NCBI RefSeq assembly: GCF_001750685.1
Contig: NZ_CP017269.1
Location: 3,141,416-3,205,415 of the forward strand
Reading direction: 5' to 3'
Length of the DNA: 64,000 nucleotides
Source of the DNA: Geosporobacter ferrireducens
GTDB lineage: Bacteria; Bacillota; Clostridia; Peptostreptococcales; Thermotaleaceae
Each line of letters starts with the position of its first letter. The first letter of the stretch is position 1. Positions 43,074 to 51,972 of the stretch are shown here, piece after piece. The notes below the pieces were generated by a model that did no database searches, was not told the DNA's origin, and was given only the letters and a program-made list of their open reading frames with translations. Position numbers and translations under genes: made by a program.

Positions 43074-43194
43074 ATGGGAAAGTACGGAAAAGCAACACAA
43101 AAATAGTATCCAAAAGTGTAGGAAAAATAGCAAAAAGTATAGTCGGAAGAATGAATGGTTTGAAAGAGATAAGAAAAGGATCAAATAAAATAGG

Positions 43195-43443
43195 ATGCCG
43201 GAGGAATTTAAAGAGCCGAAACCTTTTGCTATATTTTCTATGGGAGCTATGGGGGCCTTATATTTGACACTTACAGTATTTGTTCATGCAGAAAACGGAG
43301 AAATTATAGATTTCTTGAGAAAAGAATGTATTAAAAAAGGGCAAACTACACCCCATTACCATCATGTTTCCAGACCTCCCTTTACAGAGGCAGAAGCAGT
43401 AAGAAGAGCCATTTATATTGCAAAGGAAAATTGCACGAGATAA
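43195..43443 (+). CDS. Hypothetical protein, 82 aa
   Basis: This small protein has a moderately hydrophobic segment (FAIFSMGAMGALYLTLTVF, residues 11-29) and a basic, His-containing C-terminal half (PHYHHVSRPPFTEAEAVRRAI). The amino-acid composition looks like a real protein, but there is no good ribosome site near the ATG, so the start is uncertain. Not recognised. It is separated from the sigma-54 activator by a terminator at 43552. Confidence 0.45.
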   Translation: MPEEFKEPKPFAIFSMGAMGALYLTLTVFVHAENGEIIDFLRKECIKKGQTTPHYHHVSRPPFTEAEAVRRAIYIAKENCTR

Positions 43444-43551
43444 CTATAACTATGTACGGATAGCAAAGGTGATAATGCTAAAAGATTATGGGCGTAGACC
43501 CGACATTATTTATGTGCTCTAAAGGATAACAGCCGTAAAATTCTCAGAAGA

Positions 43552-43590
43552 AAAGCAATTCAGACTATAAAACACCGAATTGCTTTTTTT
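43552..43590 (+). terminator. Intrinsic terminator
   Basis: AAAGCAATTC (43552-43561) pairs with GAATTGCTTT (43577-43586), followed by a T-run. Confidence 0.75.
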
Positions 43591-43697
43591 TATAAATTTT
43601 CAGAAACTTACTTCTCTGGAAGGGTGAAATGCAGTAAAATAAAAAAAACGGAAAGAGTTGAAAGCAATCCCTAAAGACTGCATAAAGGGGGAATTAC

Positions 43698-45062
43698 ATG
43701 GGGACGCTGAATATCGAACGGATACTGAACATGTATAATTATTTTGATGGAGCGATCATTACCGATGAAAAGGGTGTTATCCTATATTATTCCAACTTCA
43801 GAACAGATCTCTATGATTTGAAATTAAAAGAGATCGTAGGAAAGACCATTTTAGAAATTCATCCGGAAATGAAAGAAGAGGATAGCAGCATCATGAAGGT
43901 GCTGAAGGATGGCGTACCAATTTATGACCATATCGAAACCCTTACGACTCCCCATGGACAGGAGATCACAAATATTTACAGTACACTGCCGATTATTCAA
44001 AATGGAAAAATCATAGGGGCCATCGATTTATCACGCTGTATAGCTGAAGGAAACCAGCGTAAAAATATCGTTTTGCCGAAATATGAAGTGGATGGCAGTG
44101 AAAATCTCTATCATGCCAATGATATCATTACCACTTCCTCCAAAATGAAAGGGATTAAGCAGTTAATCCCTAGGATTGCCAATACAGATTCGTCGGTTTT
44201 AATTTATGGGGAGACGGGTACCGGGAAAGAACTGATTGCCCAGAGCATTCATACCGGCGGAAATCGGATTAGTAAAAAGTTTATATCTCAGAATTGCGCA
44301 GCGATTCCCACTACGCTGCTCGAGAGCATACTCTTCGGTACTGTGAAAGGAAGCTATACGGGAGCGGAAGATCGGCCCGGACTCTTTGAATCAGCCAATG
44401 GGGGTACATTGTTTCTAGATGAAATTAATTCCATGGATATGGTCATGCAGGTAAAGATCTTGAAGGCTATTGAAGAGAAGAAGATTACAAGAATCGGAGA
44501 TAATAAACCAATATATGTTGATGTTAAGATTATATCTGCAGTCAACGAAGATCCCTATGGGTGCGTAAAATTGAAAAAACTGAGAGAAGACCTGTTTTAT
44601 CGGCTGAATACGGTACAGATTGATATTCCGCCGCTGAGAGAACGTATTGCTGATATTTCGTACCTAACCGACTATTTTATTGCCGTTTATAATTCTAAGA
44701 TGAATAAGAATGTACTGGGAGTAACGGAGGAAGTAAAGGAAATTTTCGAATATTATAATTGGCCGGGCAACGTGCGGGAGCTTCGAAATATTATCGAGGG
44801 TGCATTTAATATCATAGGTTCCCGGTTTATACAAAAAGAAAATCTGCCTCAATACCTTATTAGCAGGTATGATCGGGAATCAGAGCGCCTAGAAGCATGT
44901 AATCGGAATTTGTCTTTGGCAGAAAAGGTAGAGCTTTACGAGAAAAGGTTGATTATGGCAGCACTGGACTCTTCACCGTCTGTGACTGCTGCTGCTGATA
45001 AATTAAAGATTTCCAAGCAGGCATTGAATTATAAATTAACGAAATATGGTCTAAAGGGGTAA
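43698..45062 (+). CDS. Sigma-54-dependent activator (PAS-AAA-FIS)
   Basis: This 454-aa activator has an N-terminal PAS domain (about 8-110), an AAA+ domain with Walker A GETGTGKE (about 170) and a sigma-54 contact loop written GSYTGA instead of GAFTGA (about 217), and a FIS-type helix-turn-helix (about 428-452). It resembles RocR-type regulators. It faces a -24/-12 promoter at 45159-45176 that precedes an NhaC-family carrier and an amidohydrolase, which it very likely controls. The PAS domain probably senses the carrier/enzyme substrate. Confidence 0.92.
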   Translation: MGTLNIERILNMYNYFDGAIITDEKGVILYYSNFRTDLYDLKLKEIVGKTILEIHPEMKEEDSSIMKVLKDGVPIYDHIETLTTPHGQEITNIYSTLPIIQNGKIIGAIDLSRCIAEGNQRKNIVLPKYEVDGSENLYHANDIITTSSKMKGIKQLIPRIANTDSSVLIYGETGTGKELIAQSIHTGGNRISKKFISQNCAAIPTTLLESILFGTVKGSYTGAEDRPGLFESANGGTLFLDEINSMDMVMQVKILKAIEEKKITRIGDNKPIYVDVKIISAVNEDPYGCVKLKKLREDLFYRLNTVQIDIPPLRERIADISYLTDYFIAVYNSKMNKNVLGVTEEVKEIFEYYNWPGNVRELRNIIEGAFNIIGSRFIQKENLPQYLISRYDRESERLEACNRNLSLAEKVELYEKRLIMAALDSSPSVTAAADKLKISKQALNYKLTKYGLKG

Positions 45063-45106
45063 AAATTTTTTTCCAGCCAAATTCTTTGGCTGGAAAAAAA
45101 TTTTTA
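45060..45106. terminator. 22-bp perfect inverted repeat overlapping the activator stop
   Basis: Bases 45060-45081 (core TTTCCAGCCAAA) are the exact reverse complement of 45085-45106, with a 3-base loop. It can work as a terminator for the activator gene; because it lies 55-100 bases upstream of the sigma-54 promoter it could also be an activator-binding site. Confidence 0.7.
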
Positions 45107-45158
45107 CGACAAAATAACAAATTTGACGGAAAACCTTGAAAATCCAAAATTTTTTCTC

Positions 45159-45176
45159 TTGGCATGGTTATTGCTT
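45159..45176 (+). promoter_or_regulatory. Sigma-54 (-24/-12) promoter of the carrier-amidohydrolase operon
   Basis: TTGGCATGGTTATTGCTT has GG and GC exactly 10 bases apart and matches the promoter at 15643 at most positions. Confidence 0.85.
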
Positions 45177-45223
45177 CTAATTGAGTAGCGTATAAGTACC
45201 ATAATAAAAGGAGGAATGATAAC

Positions 45224-46774
45224 ATGAGCACCACCTTTGGCATTTTATGTTTATTACCGCCGATTGTCGCCATCGTATTAGCACTCATCACCAAGCAGAC
45301 AATTCTTTCGCTATTTGTAGCTACTTGGCTTGGCTCCACCATGATTAACGGCTGGAATCCTATTGTCGGATTTGTAAAGATTATTTCCGATTATATGGTT
45401 CCGGCTATCGCCAGCGAGTGGAACGCCAGTCTGCTGGTTTTGGTTACCTTCTCTGGGGGGTTGATCGCTATGCTGCGGGTGATCGGTGCGGCACAGGCCT
45501 TTGCAGCTTTGGTGACCAGGAGCATTAACAATGCGAAAAAAGGACAGATCGTGACTTGCCTCAGCGCATTCATCTTTTCTTACACAGAGCCGTGTCTTAT
45601 CTTAGGGACCATTATGAGGCCGGTAACGGACGCAGTAAGAGTATCCAGAGCAAAGTTGGCTTATATCCTGGATTCTATGGGATGTAATTTAGCCTCCTTT
45701 TCTCCCATTAGCAGCTATGGACCCTTTATTGCAGGGTTGATCGCCACGCAGTTGGCGGAAGCCGGAATCAAAGGAAACGAATGGGCCATCTGGGCCCAAA
45801 TGCTTCCCTTTAACATGTACAGCTTATTTGCAATGATTACCGTGATTATTGTAGCTGTATTTGGTCTGAATATTGGACCGATGTATGCAGAAGAAAAGAG
45901 AGCAAGAGAAACTGGAAAGCTTTTGGCTGACGGTGTAGATCCGCTGGTTCCGGAAATGAAAAATGTTTTGCCGGAAGGGTATAAATTAAGTGTGTGGAAT
46001 TTTATAATACCTATGACTTCTCTGTTTCTTGCTTTATTTGCAACTATTTTCTGGACGGGTAATTTTGCGGAAAATGGTTTGAAAGGAGCATTCTTAAACG
46101 GAAATATTACACTGGCAATTTGCATGGGCTTTCTGGCAGGAGGAATAGGTGCAGGAGTAATGGGTGTTACTACAAAATTGTTCACACCTGCAAAGGCATT
46201 CAATCATTTTGTCGATGGTATGGCAGAACTAATCTCCGTCCCTTTCATTTTAATCTGTGCATGGTCTATGGGAAAAATTACAGGAACCATGGAAGTGGGG
46301 AACTATATGGCAGGGGTTGTTCAGAACCACTTGGCGGCGGGCCTTGTACCGGCTATGGTATTTATCTTCGGATCAGCGATCTCCTTTGCAACAGGTTCTT
46401 CCTGGGGGGTGTGGTCGATTATGATGCCGATTGCATTTCCAATGGCCGTAGCATTTAACTTACCGATTCCCTATGTAGTAGGGGCTGTAATCAGTGGCGG
46501 GATGTTTGGAGACCAATGTTCTCCCATTTCCGATACTACCATTTTGTCTTCTACTGGAGCCTCTTGTAATCACGTGGTACACGTTATGACGCAGCTCCCT
46601 TACGGGTTAGCTGTTGGAGTATCTGCATTCATTGGATTCCTGGTCGGCGGACTGACCGGTCAATACATGTTGAGCATAGCTGTTACAGCTATTGTCCTAT
46701 ACGCTGCTTTGTTTATATTGACTAAGGTTTCTAAACACAAGAATATAGAAAGTACGGAATTGGCCCACCTATAG
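45224..46774 (+). CDS. NhaC-family Na+/H+ antiporter or substrate carrier
   Basis: This 516-aa membrane protein has about twelve helices and belongs to the NhaC superfamily (LLPPIVAIVLALITKQTILSL at the N-terminus, FATGSSWGVWSIMMPIAFP in the second half, SPISDTTILSSTGASC near the C-terminus). Members exchange Na+ and H+ or carry organic ions such as amino acids. Co-transcription with an amidohydrolase from a sigma-54 promoter suggests it takes up the substrate of that enzyme or exports its product; this is inference. GGAGG precedes the ATG. Confidence 0.9.
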   Translation: MSTTFGILCLLPPIVAIVLALITKQTILSLFVATWLGSTMINGWNPIVGFVKIISDYMVPAIASEWNASLLVLVTFSGGLIAMLRVIGAAQAFAALVTRSINNAKKGQIVTCLSAFIFSYTEPCLILGTIMRPVTDAVRVSRAKLAYILDSMGCNLASFSPISSYGPFIAGLIATQLAEAGIKGNEWAIWAQMLPFNMYSLFAMITVIIVAVFGLNIGPMYAEEKRARETGKLLADGVDPLVPEMKNVLPEGYKLSVWNFIIPMTSLFLALFATIFWTGNFAENGLKGAFLNGNITLAICMGFLAGGIGAGVMGVTTKLFTPAKAFNHFVDGMAELISVPFILICAWSMGKITGTMEVGNYMAGVVQNHLAAGLVPAMVFIFGSAISFATGSSWGVWSIMMPIAFPMAVAFNLPIPYVVGAVISGGMFGDQCSPISDTTILSSTGASCNHVVHVMTQLPYGLAVGVSAFIGFLVGGLTGQYMLSIAVTAIVLYAALFILTKVSKHKNIESTELAHL

Positions 46775-46806
46775 GATTTTATTTAAAAATAATTTGAGGT
46801 GAATAA

Positions 46807-48231
46807 ATGAAAAATGTAGATATGATTGTTAAAGCACCGCATTTTTATACGATGGAAGGAGACGGAGTAGGATACAGAACAGAGGTAGCGATGGTAGTAG
46901 ATGGGGGTAAAATTATAGAAATTGCAGAAACAGGAAGGATTTTAGCAAACTACAAGGGGGCAGAGGAGCTGGATATGGATCACCATGCCATCTTCCCAGG
47001 ATTCATTGATGCACATATGCATACGGCGTGCAACATTATGCGTGGATTGGCACAAGACACGAATCATTGGATGATGTATGGACTGCAGCCTTTTGATAAT
47101 GCCATATCTGATGAAGAAAGAGATGTCGGAAGCTATGTAGCTATTATTGAGGCTATCAAAGCAGGTACGACCACTTTGGGAGATTATGAATCCAAAATGG
47201 ATAATGTATGTCACTTTATTGAAAAAGTGGGTGCCCGAGGCAATATTACTCAGACTATTCGCGCGGCGAAGCGCAGAGTATATCAACCGGGTGAACTCTA
47301 TGAATTTGATGACGAGCTGGGCACAGAAAGCCTGACAAGAAACTTGGCACTCTATGACAGATGGCATAACAAAGCCGGCGGCAGAATTAAAATATTGTTT
47401 GGTCCTCAGGGGGCTGACTTTGTGAGTCCGGAAATGCTTTTAAAGATACAGAAAATTGTAAAAGAAAGAAAAACAAAAATCCATATGCATACACAGCAAG
47501 GGGATCGCGAGACCTATCAGATCGTAAACCGTTATGGCAAAAGACCGGTAGCATTCTTAGAGAGTTTGGGATACTTGGATGAAAGCTTGATGGCCGTTCA
47601 TCTGACCGACTGTAGCGATGAAGAAGCTGCTGTAGTGGCAAAAAGTGGAGCTTCTATGATCCTTTGTCCAGGTTCCATTGCCATTATTGATGGAATCGTT
47701 CCACCTTCTGTGGCATTTCAAGAAGCCGGAGGCAATGTGGCTTTGGGCTCGGATCAGGCGCCGGGAAATAATTGCCACAATATCATTAATGAAATGAAAA
47801 ATGTAGCTTTATTCAATAAAATCAAATATGGAAACCCGGAAGTCATGCCTGCTTGGAGAGCGTTGCGTATGGCAACCATAGAAGGTGCCAGGGCTGTTGG
47901 ACTAGGAGATAGGGTAGGTTCCTTAGAGGTGGGAAAACAGGCAGATTTTATTGCTATTGATTTGAGTTGTCCGTCTATGCTGCCCATTTTCACCTATCCT
48001 ATGAGGAATATGGTACCAAATCTGGTTTACAGCGCAAGAGGACAGGAAGTTTCTCTCGTAGCTGTGGACGGAATGGTAATTATGCGGGACGGAAAGATAC
48101 TTACCATTGAGGAAGAGGATTACCTTAAGACCGTATCCCGTTATCCGGCTGGTATTGGACAGAGGGCAGCCAAGGAATTTTTTGAGATCAACGGAACCAA
48201 TGCACAATTTATGGCAGAGGGCAAGCTCTAG
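46807..48231 (+). CDS. Amidohydrolase, AtzA/TrzN/guanine-deaminase-like
   Basis: This 474-aa metal-dependent hydrolase has the barrel motifs GFIDAHMHT (metal HxH), KIHMHTQQ, AVHLTD and the catalytic Asp in LGSDQAPGNN, with the flanking beta-sandwich and the C-terminal GSLEVGKQADFIAIDL. This places it with ATZ/TRZ-type aminohydrolases (chlorohydrolases, cytosine/guanine deaminases). The segment after the third His reads HMHTQQGDRE rather than the common HMAEQ-type, so the substrate may differ from known members. Substrate unknown; deamination or dechlorination of an N-heterocycle is the usual chemistry. GAGGTG precedes the ATG. Confidence 0.88.
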   Translation: MKNVDMIVKAPHFYTMEGDGVGYRTEVAMVVDGGKIIEIAETGRILANYKGAEELDMDHHAIFPGFIDAHMHTACNIMRGLAQDTNHWMMYGLQPFDNAISDEERDVGSYVAIIEAIKAGTTTLGDYESKMDNVCHFIEKVGARGNITQTIRAAKRRVYQPGELYEFDDELGTESLTRNLALYDRWHNKAGGRIKILFGPQGADFVSPEMLLKIQKIVKERKTKIHMHTQQGDRETYQIVNRYGKRPVAFLESLGYLDESLMAVHLTDCSDEEAAVVAKSGASMILCPGSIAIIDGIVPPSVAFQEAGGNVALGSDQAPGNNCHNIINEMKNVALFNKIKYGNPEVMPAWRALRMATIEGARAVGLGDRVGSLEVGKQADFIAIDLSCPSMLPIFTYPMRNMVPNLVYSARGQEVSLVAVDGMVIMRDGKILTIEEEDYLKTVSRYPAGIGQRAAKEFFEINGTNAQFMAEGKL

Positions 48232-48277
48232 GCCATACTGTAAAGTGGGTACAAAAATCAATATCGGTCATTAAAAA

Positions 48278-48307
48278 ATAAAAGCCCTAAAATTTTAGGG
48301 CTTTTAT
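48278..48307. terminator. Bidirectional terminator
   Basis: A perfect 30-bp palindrome, ATAAAAGCCCTAAAA followed by its exact complement, lies between the convergent amidohydrolase and cold-shock genes. Confidence 0.85.
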
Positions 48308-48343
48308 AGTAGTCTACATATATAAAATATGAATTATATTCTA

Positions 48344-48544
48344 TTATATTTTAGCTACATTAGCAGCTTGAAGGCCTCTGTCACCTTTTACTACTTCAAA
48401 TTCAACCTTTTGTCCTTCTTCTAAGCTTTTGAAGCCATCACCTTGGATTGCTGAGAAATGTACGAAAACATCTTCTCCTCCATCAACTGTAATGAAGCCA
48501 AAGCCTTTTTCGCTGTTAAACCATTTAACTACACCTGTTTTCAT
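48344..48544 (-). CDS. Cold-shock protein, CspA family
   Basis: This 66-aa single cold-shock domain binds single-stranded RNA and DNA and acts as an RNA chaperone. Both RNA-binding motifs, KGFGFIT (RNP1) and VFVHFSAI (RNP2), are intact, and the length is standard. The start is ATG 48544 after AGGAGG-like spacing (GGAGG 6 bases upstream); the frame upstream of it is leader. A promoter lies about 50-75 bases before the start. Confidence 0.96.
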   Translation of the reverse strand: MKTGVVKWFNSEKGFGFITVDGGEDVFVHFSAIQGDGFKSLEEGQKVEFEVVKGDRGLQAANVAKI

Positions 48545-48591
48545 TAAAAAACCTCCAAAAAATTTAAGTTTTGTAACTTTGTTACTATGTA

Positions 48592-48620
48592 AGGTTATCA
48601 CGAATATTCATTTATGTCAA
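48592..48620 (-). promoter_or_regulatory. Promoter of the cold-shock gene
   Basis: On the minus strand a perfect TTGACA (48620-48615) is followed after 17 bases by TGATAACCT, a weak -10 with TGn extension. The leader of about 40 bases is short for a cold-shock gene. The rest of 48621-48860 is AT-rich; a TATAAT at 48802 may start the hydrolase transcript. Confidence 0.5.
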
Positions 48621-48860
48621 ACAAAATAAAAATATAGGATAAACCTACACGCAATATTACTATTGCCCAAATTTTAATTTTTTATGCTAGAAATTTAAAA
48701 ATAAAAAATATTGAGAAGAAAGAATTGGAATAAAAAAATGTTTTGTTTCAATAGAATATCGACAGATGTTATGACTTGATATATGATAGATTAGGGATTA
48801 TTATAATATGTGAGATCTCAGGAATTTGTATGCAGATCAGTCTGAAAGAGGGATAGTAAC

Positions 48861-49640
48861 ATGAGGACTATTTTTTCGTTTGAAAATGAATTTGTAACAG
48901 TAGAGGAAATTCTTATAAAGAAGATACCTTGCTTAAAGTTTAAGCCTAAAGGTATCCAAGAGGAACGATTGCCTACAATTCTATATTATCATGGCTGGCA
49001 CTCTGGTAAGGTCTATCAAAGATTTAAGGGCACCGTCCTGGCCAGCTATGGCTATCAGGTAATTGTACCCGATGCAATCTATCATGGAGAGAGAGACCCT
49101 ATCGATCACGATGATCCGAATATGCTAGAGGCATATTTCTGGAAAGTCATTCTTCAGAATGTTCAGGAATCGGAGCAGCTTATAGCAGGAATTATTGAAG
49201 AGCATCAGGGAGATCCCCGCCGGATGGCTGTAATTGGAAGTTCTATGGGGGGATTTAGTGCTTCAGGAATATTTGTGCAGAACAAAAATTTGAAATGTTT
49301 AATCAATTTTAACGGTTCTTGTGCTTGGGTAAAGGCAGAAGAGATATTTCGGCGGAAATCAAAGCGGCTATCTATGACACCGGAGGAAATGCAAGAATTA
49401 TCCCCTTATGATCCTATGCTAAACAAAGAAAATCTCCAGTTAAGGCCCATTTTAATGCTGCATGGAAATCGGGATTCTTCGGTGCCTATTAATAGCCAAA
49501 GATTATTCTATCAAAGTGCATCCTATCATTATAAAGAATGCCCTGAGCGACTTAGACTTGTGGAAATTCAAAATATGGATCATTATATCAGTACAGGGAT
49601 GATGGAAGAAGCCATTATATGGTTAAAAAAATATCTATAG
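48861..49640 (+). CDS. Alpha/beta hydrolase (YitV-like esterase/peptidase)
   Basis: This 259-aa cytoplasmic hydrolase has the oxyanion stretch YYHGWHSGK, the nucleophile elbow GSSMGG (about residue 131), an acid residue in LMLHGNRDSSVP and a catalytic His in NMDHYIS. It resembles B. subtilis YitV and other prolyl-oligopeptidase-type esterases. Natural substrate unknown. It ends about 190 bases before the acyltransferase/radical SAM cluster and is not obviously part of it. Confidence 0.88.
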   Translation: MRTIFSFENEFVTVEEILIKKIPCLKFKPKGIQEERLPTILYYHGWHSGKVYQRFKGTVLASYGYQVIVPDAIYHGERDPIDHDDPNMLEAYFWKVILQNVQESEQLIAGIIEEHQGDPRRMAVIGSSMGGFSASGIFVQNKNLKCLINFNGSCAWVKAEEIFRRKSKRLSMTPEEMQELSPYDPMLNKENLQLRPILMLHGNRDSSVPINSQRLFYQSASYHYKECPERLRLVEIQNMDHYISTGMMEEAIIWLKKYL

Positions 49641-49746
49641 GAAATAATGCGCTGTTCCAACAAATAAGTTTTTTTGTAGGAGCAGCTTTTGTTTAGATTA
49701 GGAAAAAAATAGCGTACTTCCAAAGCAATAAATAAATGACGAAAAA

Positions 49747-49755
49747 TGTTATAAT
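49747..49755 (+). promoter_or_regulatory. Extended -10 promoter of the radical SAM cluster
   Basis: TGTTATAAT lies about 70 bases before the first acyltransferase gene. No good -35 is seen. No other promoter-like signal is evident before 57933. Confidence 0.5.
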
Positions 49756-49826
49756 GAAAAGGAAATGCAGATTTTTATGGGTATTTATGTATTATTCAAT
49801 CATTTAACTTCGATTTGAGGTGAGGT

Positions 49827-50903
49827 ATGGAGATTAGAGTAGTAGATCAGGCATCTGTTAGTGCCTATATCTCTTTTTGTAAATCAATTTATCGCCGAAA
49901 TATATATTATCGGGACAGTATGAGTAGGGTTCTAACAAGCATTCTAAAGGGGAAAGCAGAAATCTGTAAAAACAGTAGGATTGTTCCCATCATGGTGTTG
50001 GAGGAAGGGCGAATTGCAGCTGTATGTACTTTTGCCATTGTGGATCGAATGAAGGATACTTTACAGCTTACTTACTTTGAAGCCCTTCCTCATCAAGACA
50101 AGGCTGTGGAACAGATGATCACCTATGGAAAGGCTCTGGCAAAAGCCCATGGGATTAAAGAAATCCTTATCGGCTTAAATTTTCATGTCAATTACGGACT
50201 AGGTCTCCTAGCCGATCAATATGAGCAGGTACAAGGTTTTGGTTCTGCCTATAATCCATCCTACTATATTGACTATTTTCAGCGTCTTGGTGGAGAGGAA
50301 TTTAATCTGGTCAGTTATGTGGCAAGAATGAAAGGCTTTGATTTCGGTATAAAAGATCGAATGATCAATAAGATCAATAAAAAATACCAGGTGCGGAAAG
50401 CCAGTTTCAAAGAGATTAAGAGAGAGGCAGGTATTTATACTGAGCTAAACAATCAAGCCTTTCAAAATCATAAATTTTACTATGAAAGAAGAACTGAAGA
50501 GGACCTGGAGCTTTTTCAGGAATTTAAGCTGCTGCTTCGAGAAGAAAATCTATTGTTCCTAGAGCATAATGGAAAACCTATTGGTTTTATGCTTTGGTAT
50601 CCCGATTATCATGAACTGATGGGACCGGGAGAGTCTCTGGGTATAAAAACCCTCATTAAACACAAACTTTGTGCTCATAAGATTAGAAAATTTAAAATTG
50701 TTGAGTTGGGGATTCTTCCTGAGTATCAGAAAAACGGCGCTGTATTCGCGCTTTTTCACAAATGTCGTGAATTTGTTGGAGATCGGTATGACTATTGTGA
50801 ATCTGGATGGATCCTGGAGCACAATCGGGCATCCAGAGGATTAGGATATCGGTGGGCGGATAAAGAGTACAAGCATTTTAAAGTATTTCGAATTCCTGTT
50901 TAA
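49827..50903 (+). CDS. GNAT-like N-acyltransferase, first gene of the radical SAM cluster
   Basis: This 358-aa soluble protein has a C-terminal GNAT-type fold region (about 150-350), with a strand and loop IVELGILPEYQKNGAVFALF at the acyl-CoA binding position and a terminal GYRWADKEYKHFKVFRIPV that is common in YghO-like acyltransferases. The N-terminal part (1-140) looks like a second, degenerate GNAT unit (RIAAVCTFAIVDR, QMITYGKALAKAHGIKEILIG). The acceptor is unknown. GAGGTG precedes ATG 49827. It heads the cluster that continues with another acyltransferase, four B12 radical SAM proteins and a methyltransferase. Confidence 0.75.
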   Translation: MEIRVVDQASVSAYISFCKSIYRRNIYYRDSMSRVLTSILKGKAEICKNSRIVPIMVLEEGRIAAVCTFAIVDRMKDTLQLTYFEALPHQDKAVEQMITYGKALAKAHGIKEILIGLNFHVNYGLGLLADQYEQVQGFGSAYNPSYYIDYFQRLGGEEFNLVSYVARMKGFDFGIKDRMINKINKKYQVRKASFKEIKREAGIYTELNNQAFQNHKFYYERRTEEDLELFQEFKLLLREENLLFLEHNGKPIGFMLWYPDYHELMGPGESLGIKTLIKHKLCAHKIRKFKIVELGILPEYQKNGAVFALFHKCREFVGDRYDYCESGWILEHNRASRGLGYRWADKEYKHFKVFRIPV

Positions 50904-50964
50904 ATTATTTAATGATAGAATATGGCGCTAGTGATATTCTGATGTTTAAAAGGAGAAGCTTTCT

Positions 50965-51972
50965 ATGTTTAAAACCTACCAACATGCTGAGGAATTGCCG
51001 GAAAGATGGGATGCAGTGGTTGCAGACCAATTTTTCTTATCTAAAAGGGTTTTAGAAAAGTTGGAAAAACTGAATCCTTGCAGACAACAATATCATCTTC
51101 ATCGGGAAAAAAAGTTGGCATTAGTATCTTATCAAATAAAGCTGGATATTTTCACCTTCGCAGAGGGATTCTCGCTAAAGCTGCCGATACGGGTTATCGG
51201 AATCCCCCTCTCTGTATCTGGAAGGGGTTATAAGGCGGAACCAGAGGACCTGGAGGAGTTGAGTCTATATATCCGTTCCTTGCAGGGCTTCTATGTAGTG
51301 TTGAACGCCGGGGAGGGCCTACGGCTGGCCAGCGGCAATACCCTTCCCACCTGCAAGATTGACCTTGGATGGTATACTTTTGGGTGCTATGTGAACAGCA
51401 TGCGCAGTCACTACCGTTATCGGGTTAAGAAAGCTATAGAAAAATTTTCCGAGGTGAAAATAGAGAAATTAGCGGATGTGGGGTTATTTGATGAAGAAAT
51501 GTATTGTCTTTATGAAGCCGTGTATGAGAATTCTAAGGAAAAGTTAGAAAAACTAACGATTCATTTTTTTAGAGAATTTCCGGCTACAATCTTTACGTTT
51601 AAAGTCCATGGAAAAATTGTAGGATTTGTACAGCTGTTAGAGAAAAAGAAAGAGTTAATTTTTCTGTTTGGAGGTTTCGATCACAGCATCAATCAAAAAT
51701 ACGATCTCTATATGAATATGCTGCTGCAAATTATTCGATACGGAATTGAGCAGGGTTGTCATTCTATCGATCTAGGGCAGACTGCCGAGGAAACCAAGCT
51801 GAAGCTGGGAGCGATTCAGTATCCCCAGCGGATGTATGTCCATCACAGCAATAATCTCTTGAATAAAATCATCAGTTCCCGGGTAGCGCCTTTTTCATAT
51901 AAGAAATATGAAGTTTTTCACAAAGTATTTAAGGGGGAAAAGGATGAGAATTCTGCTGGCAAAATGCCATAA
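50965..51972 (+). CDS. FemAB/BioF2-like acyltransferase (GNAT superfamily)
   Basis: This 335-aa protein resembles the FemAB/BioF2-type acetyltransferases (Acetyltransf_6), with the central basic motif MRSHYRYRVKKAIEKF (about 148-163) and a C-terminal GNAT half (IFTFKVHGKIVGFVQLLEKK, FGGFDHSINQKYDLYMNML, IDLGQTAEETKLKLGA). Such enzymes transfer amino-acyl or fatty-acyl groups in cell-wall, exopolysaccharide or lipid pathways. AAGGAG precedes the ATG. The next gene starts 29 bases before its stop, indicating tight translational linkage. Confidence 0.75.
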   Translation: MFKTYQHAEELPERWDAVVADQFFLSKRVLEKLEKLNPCRQQYHLHREKKLALVSYQIKLDIFTFAEGFSLKLPIRVIGIPLSVSGRGYKAEPEDLEELSLYIRSLQGFYVVLNAGEGLRLASGNTLPTCKIDLGWYTFGCYVNSMRSHYRYRVKKAIEKFSEVKIEKLADVGLFDEEMYCLYEAVYENSKEKLEKLTIHFFREFPATIFTFKVHGKIVGFVQLLEKKKELIFLFGGFDHSINQKYDLYMNMLLQIIRYGIEQGCHSIDLGQTAEETKLKLGAIQYPQRMYVHHSNNLLNKIISSRVAPFSYKKYEVFHKVFKGEKDENSAGKMP

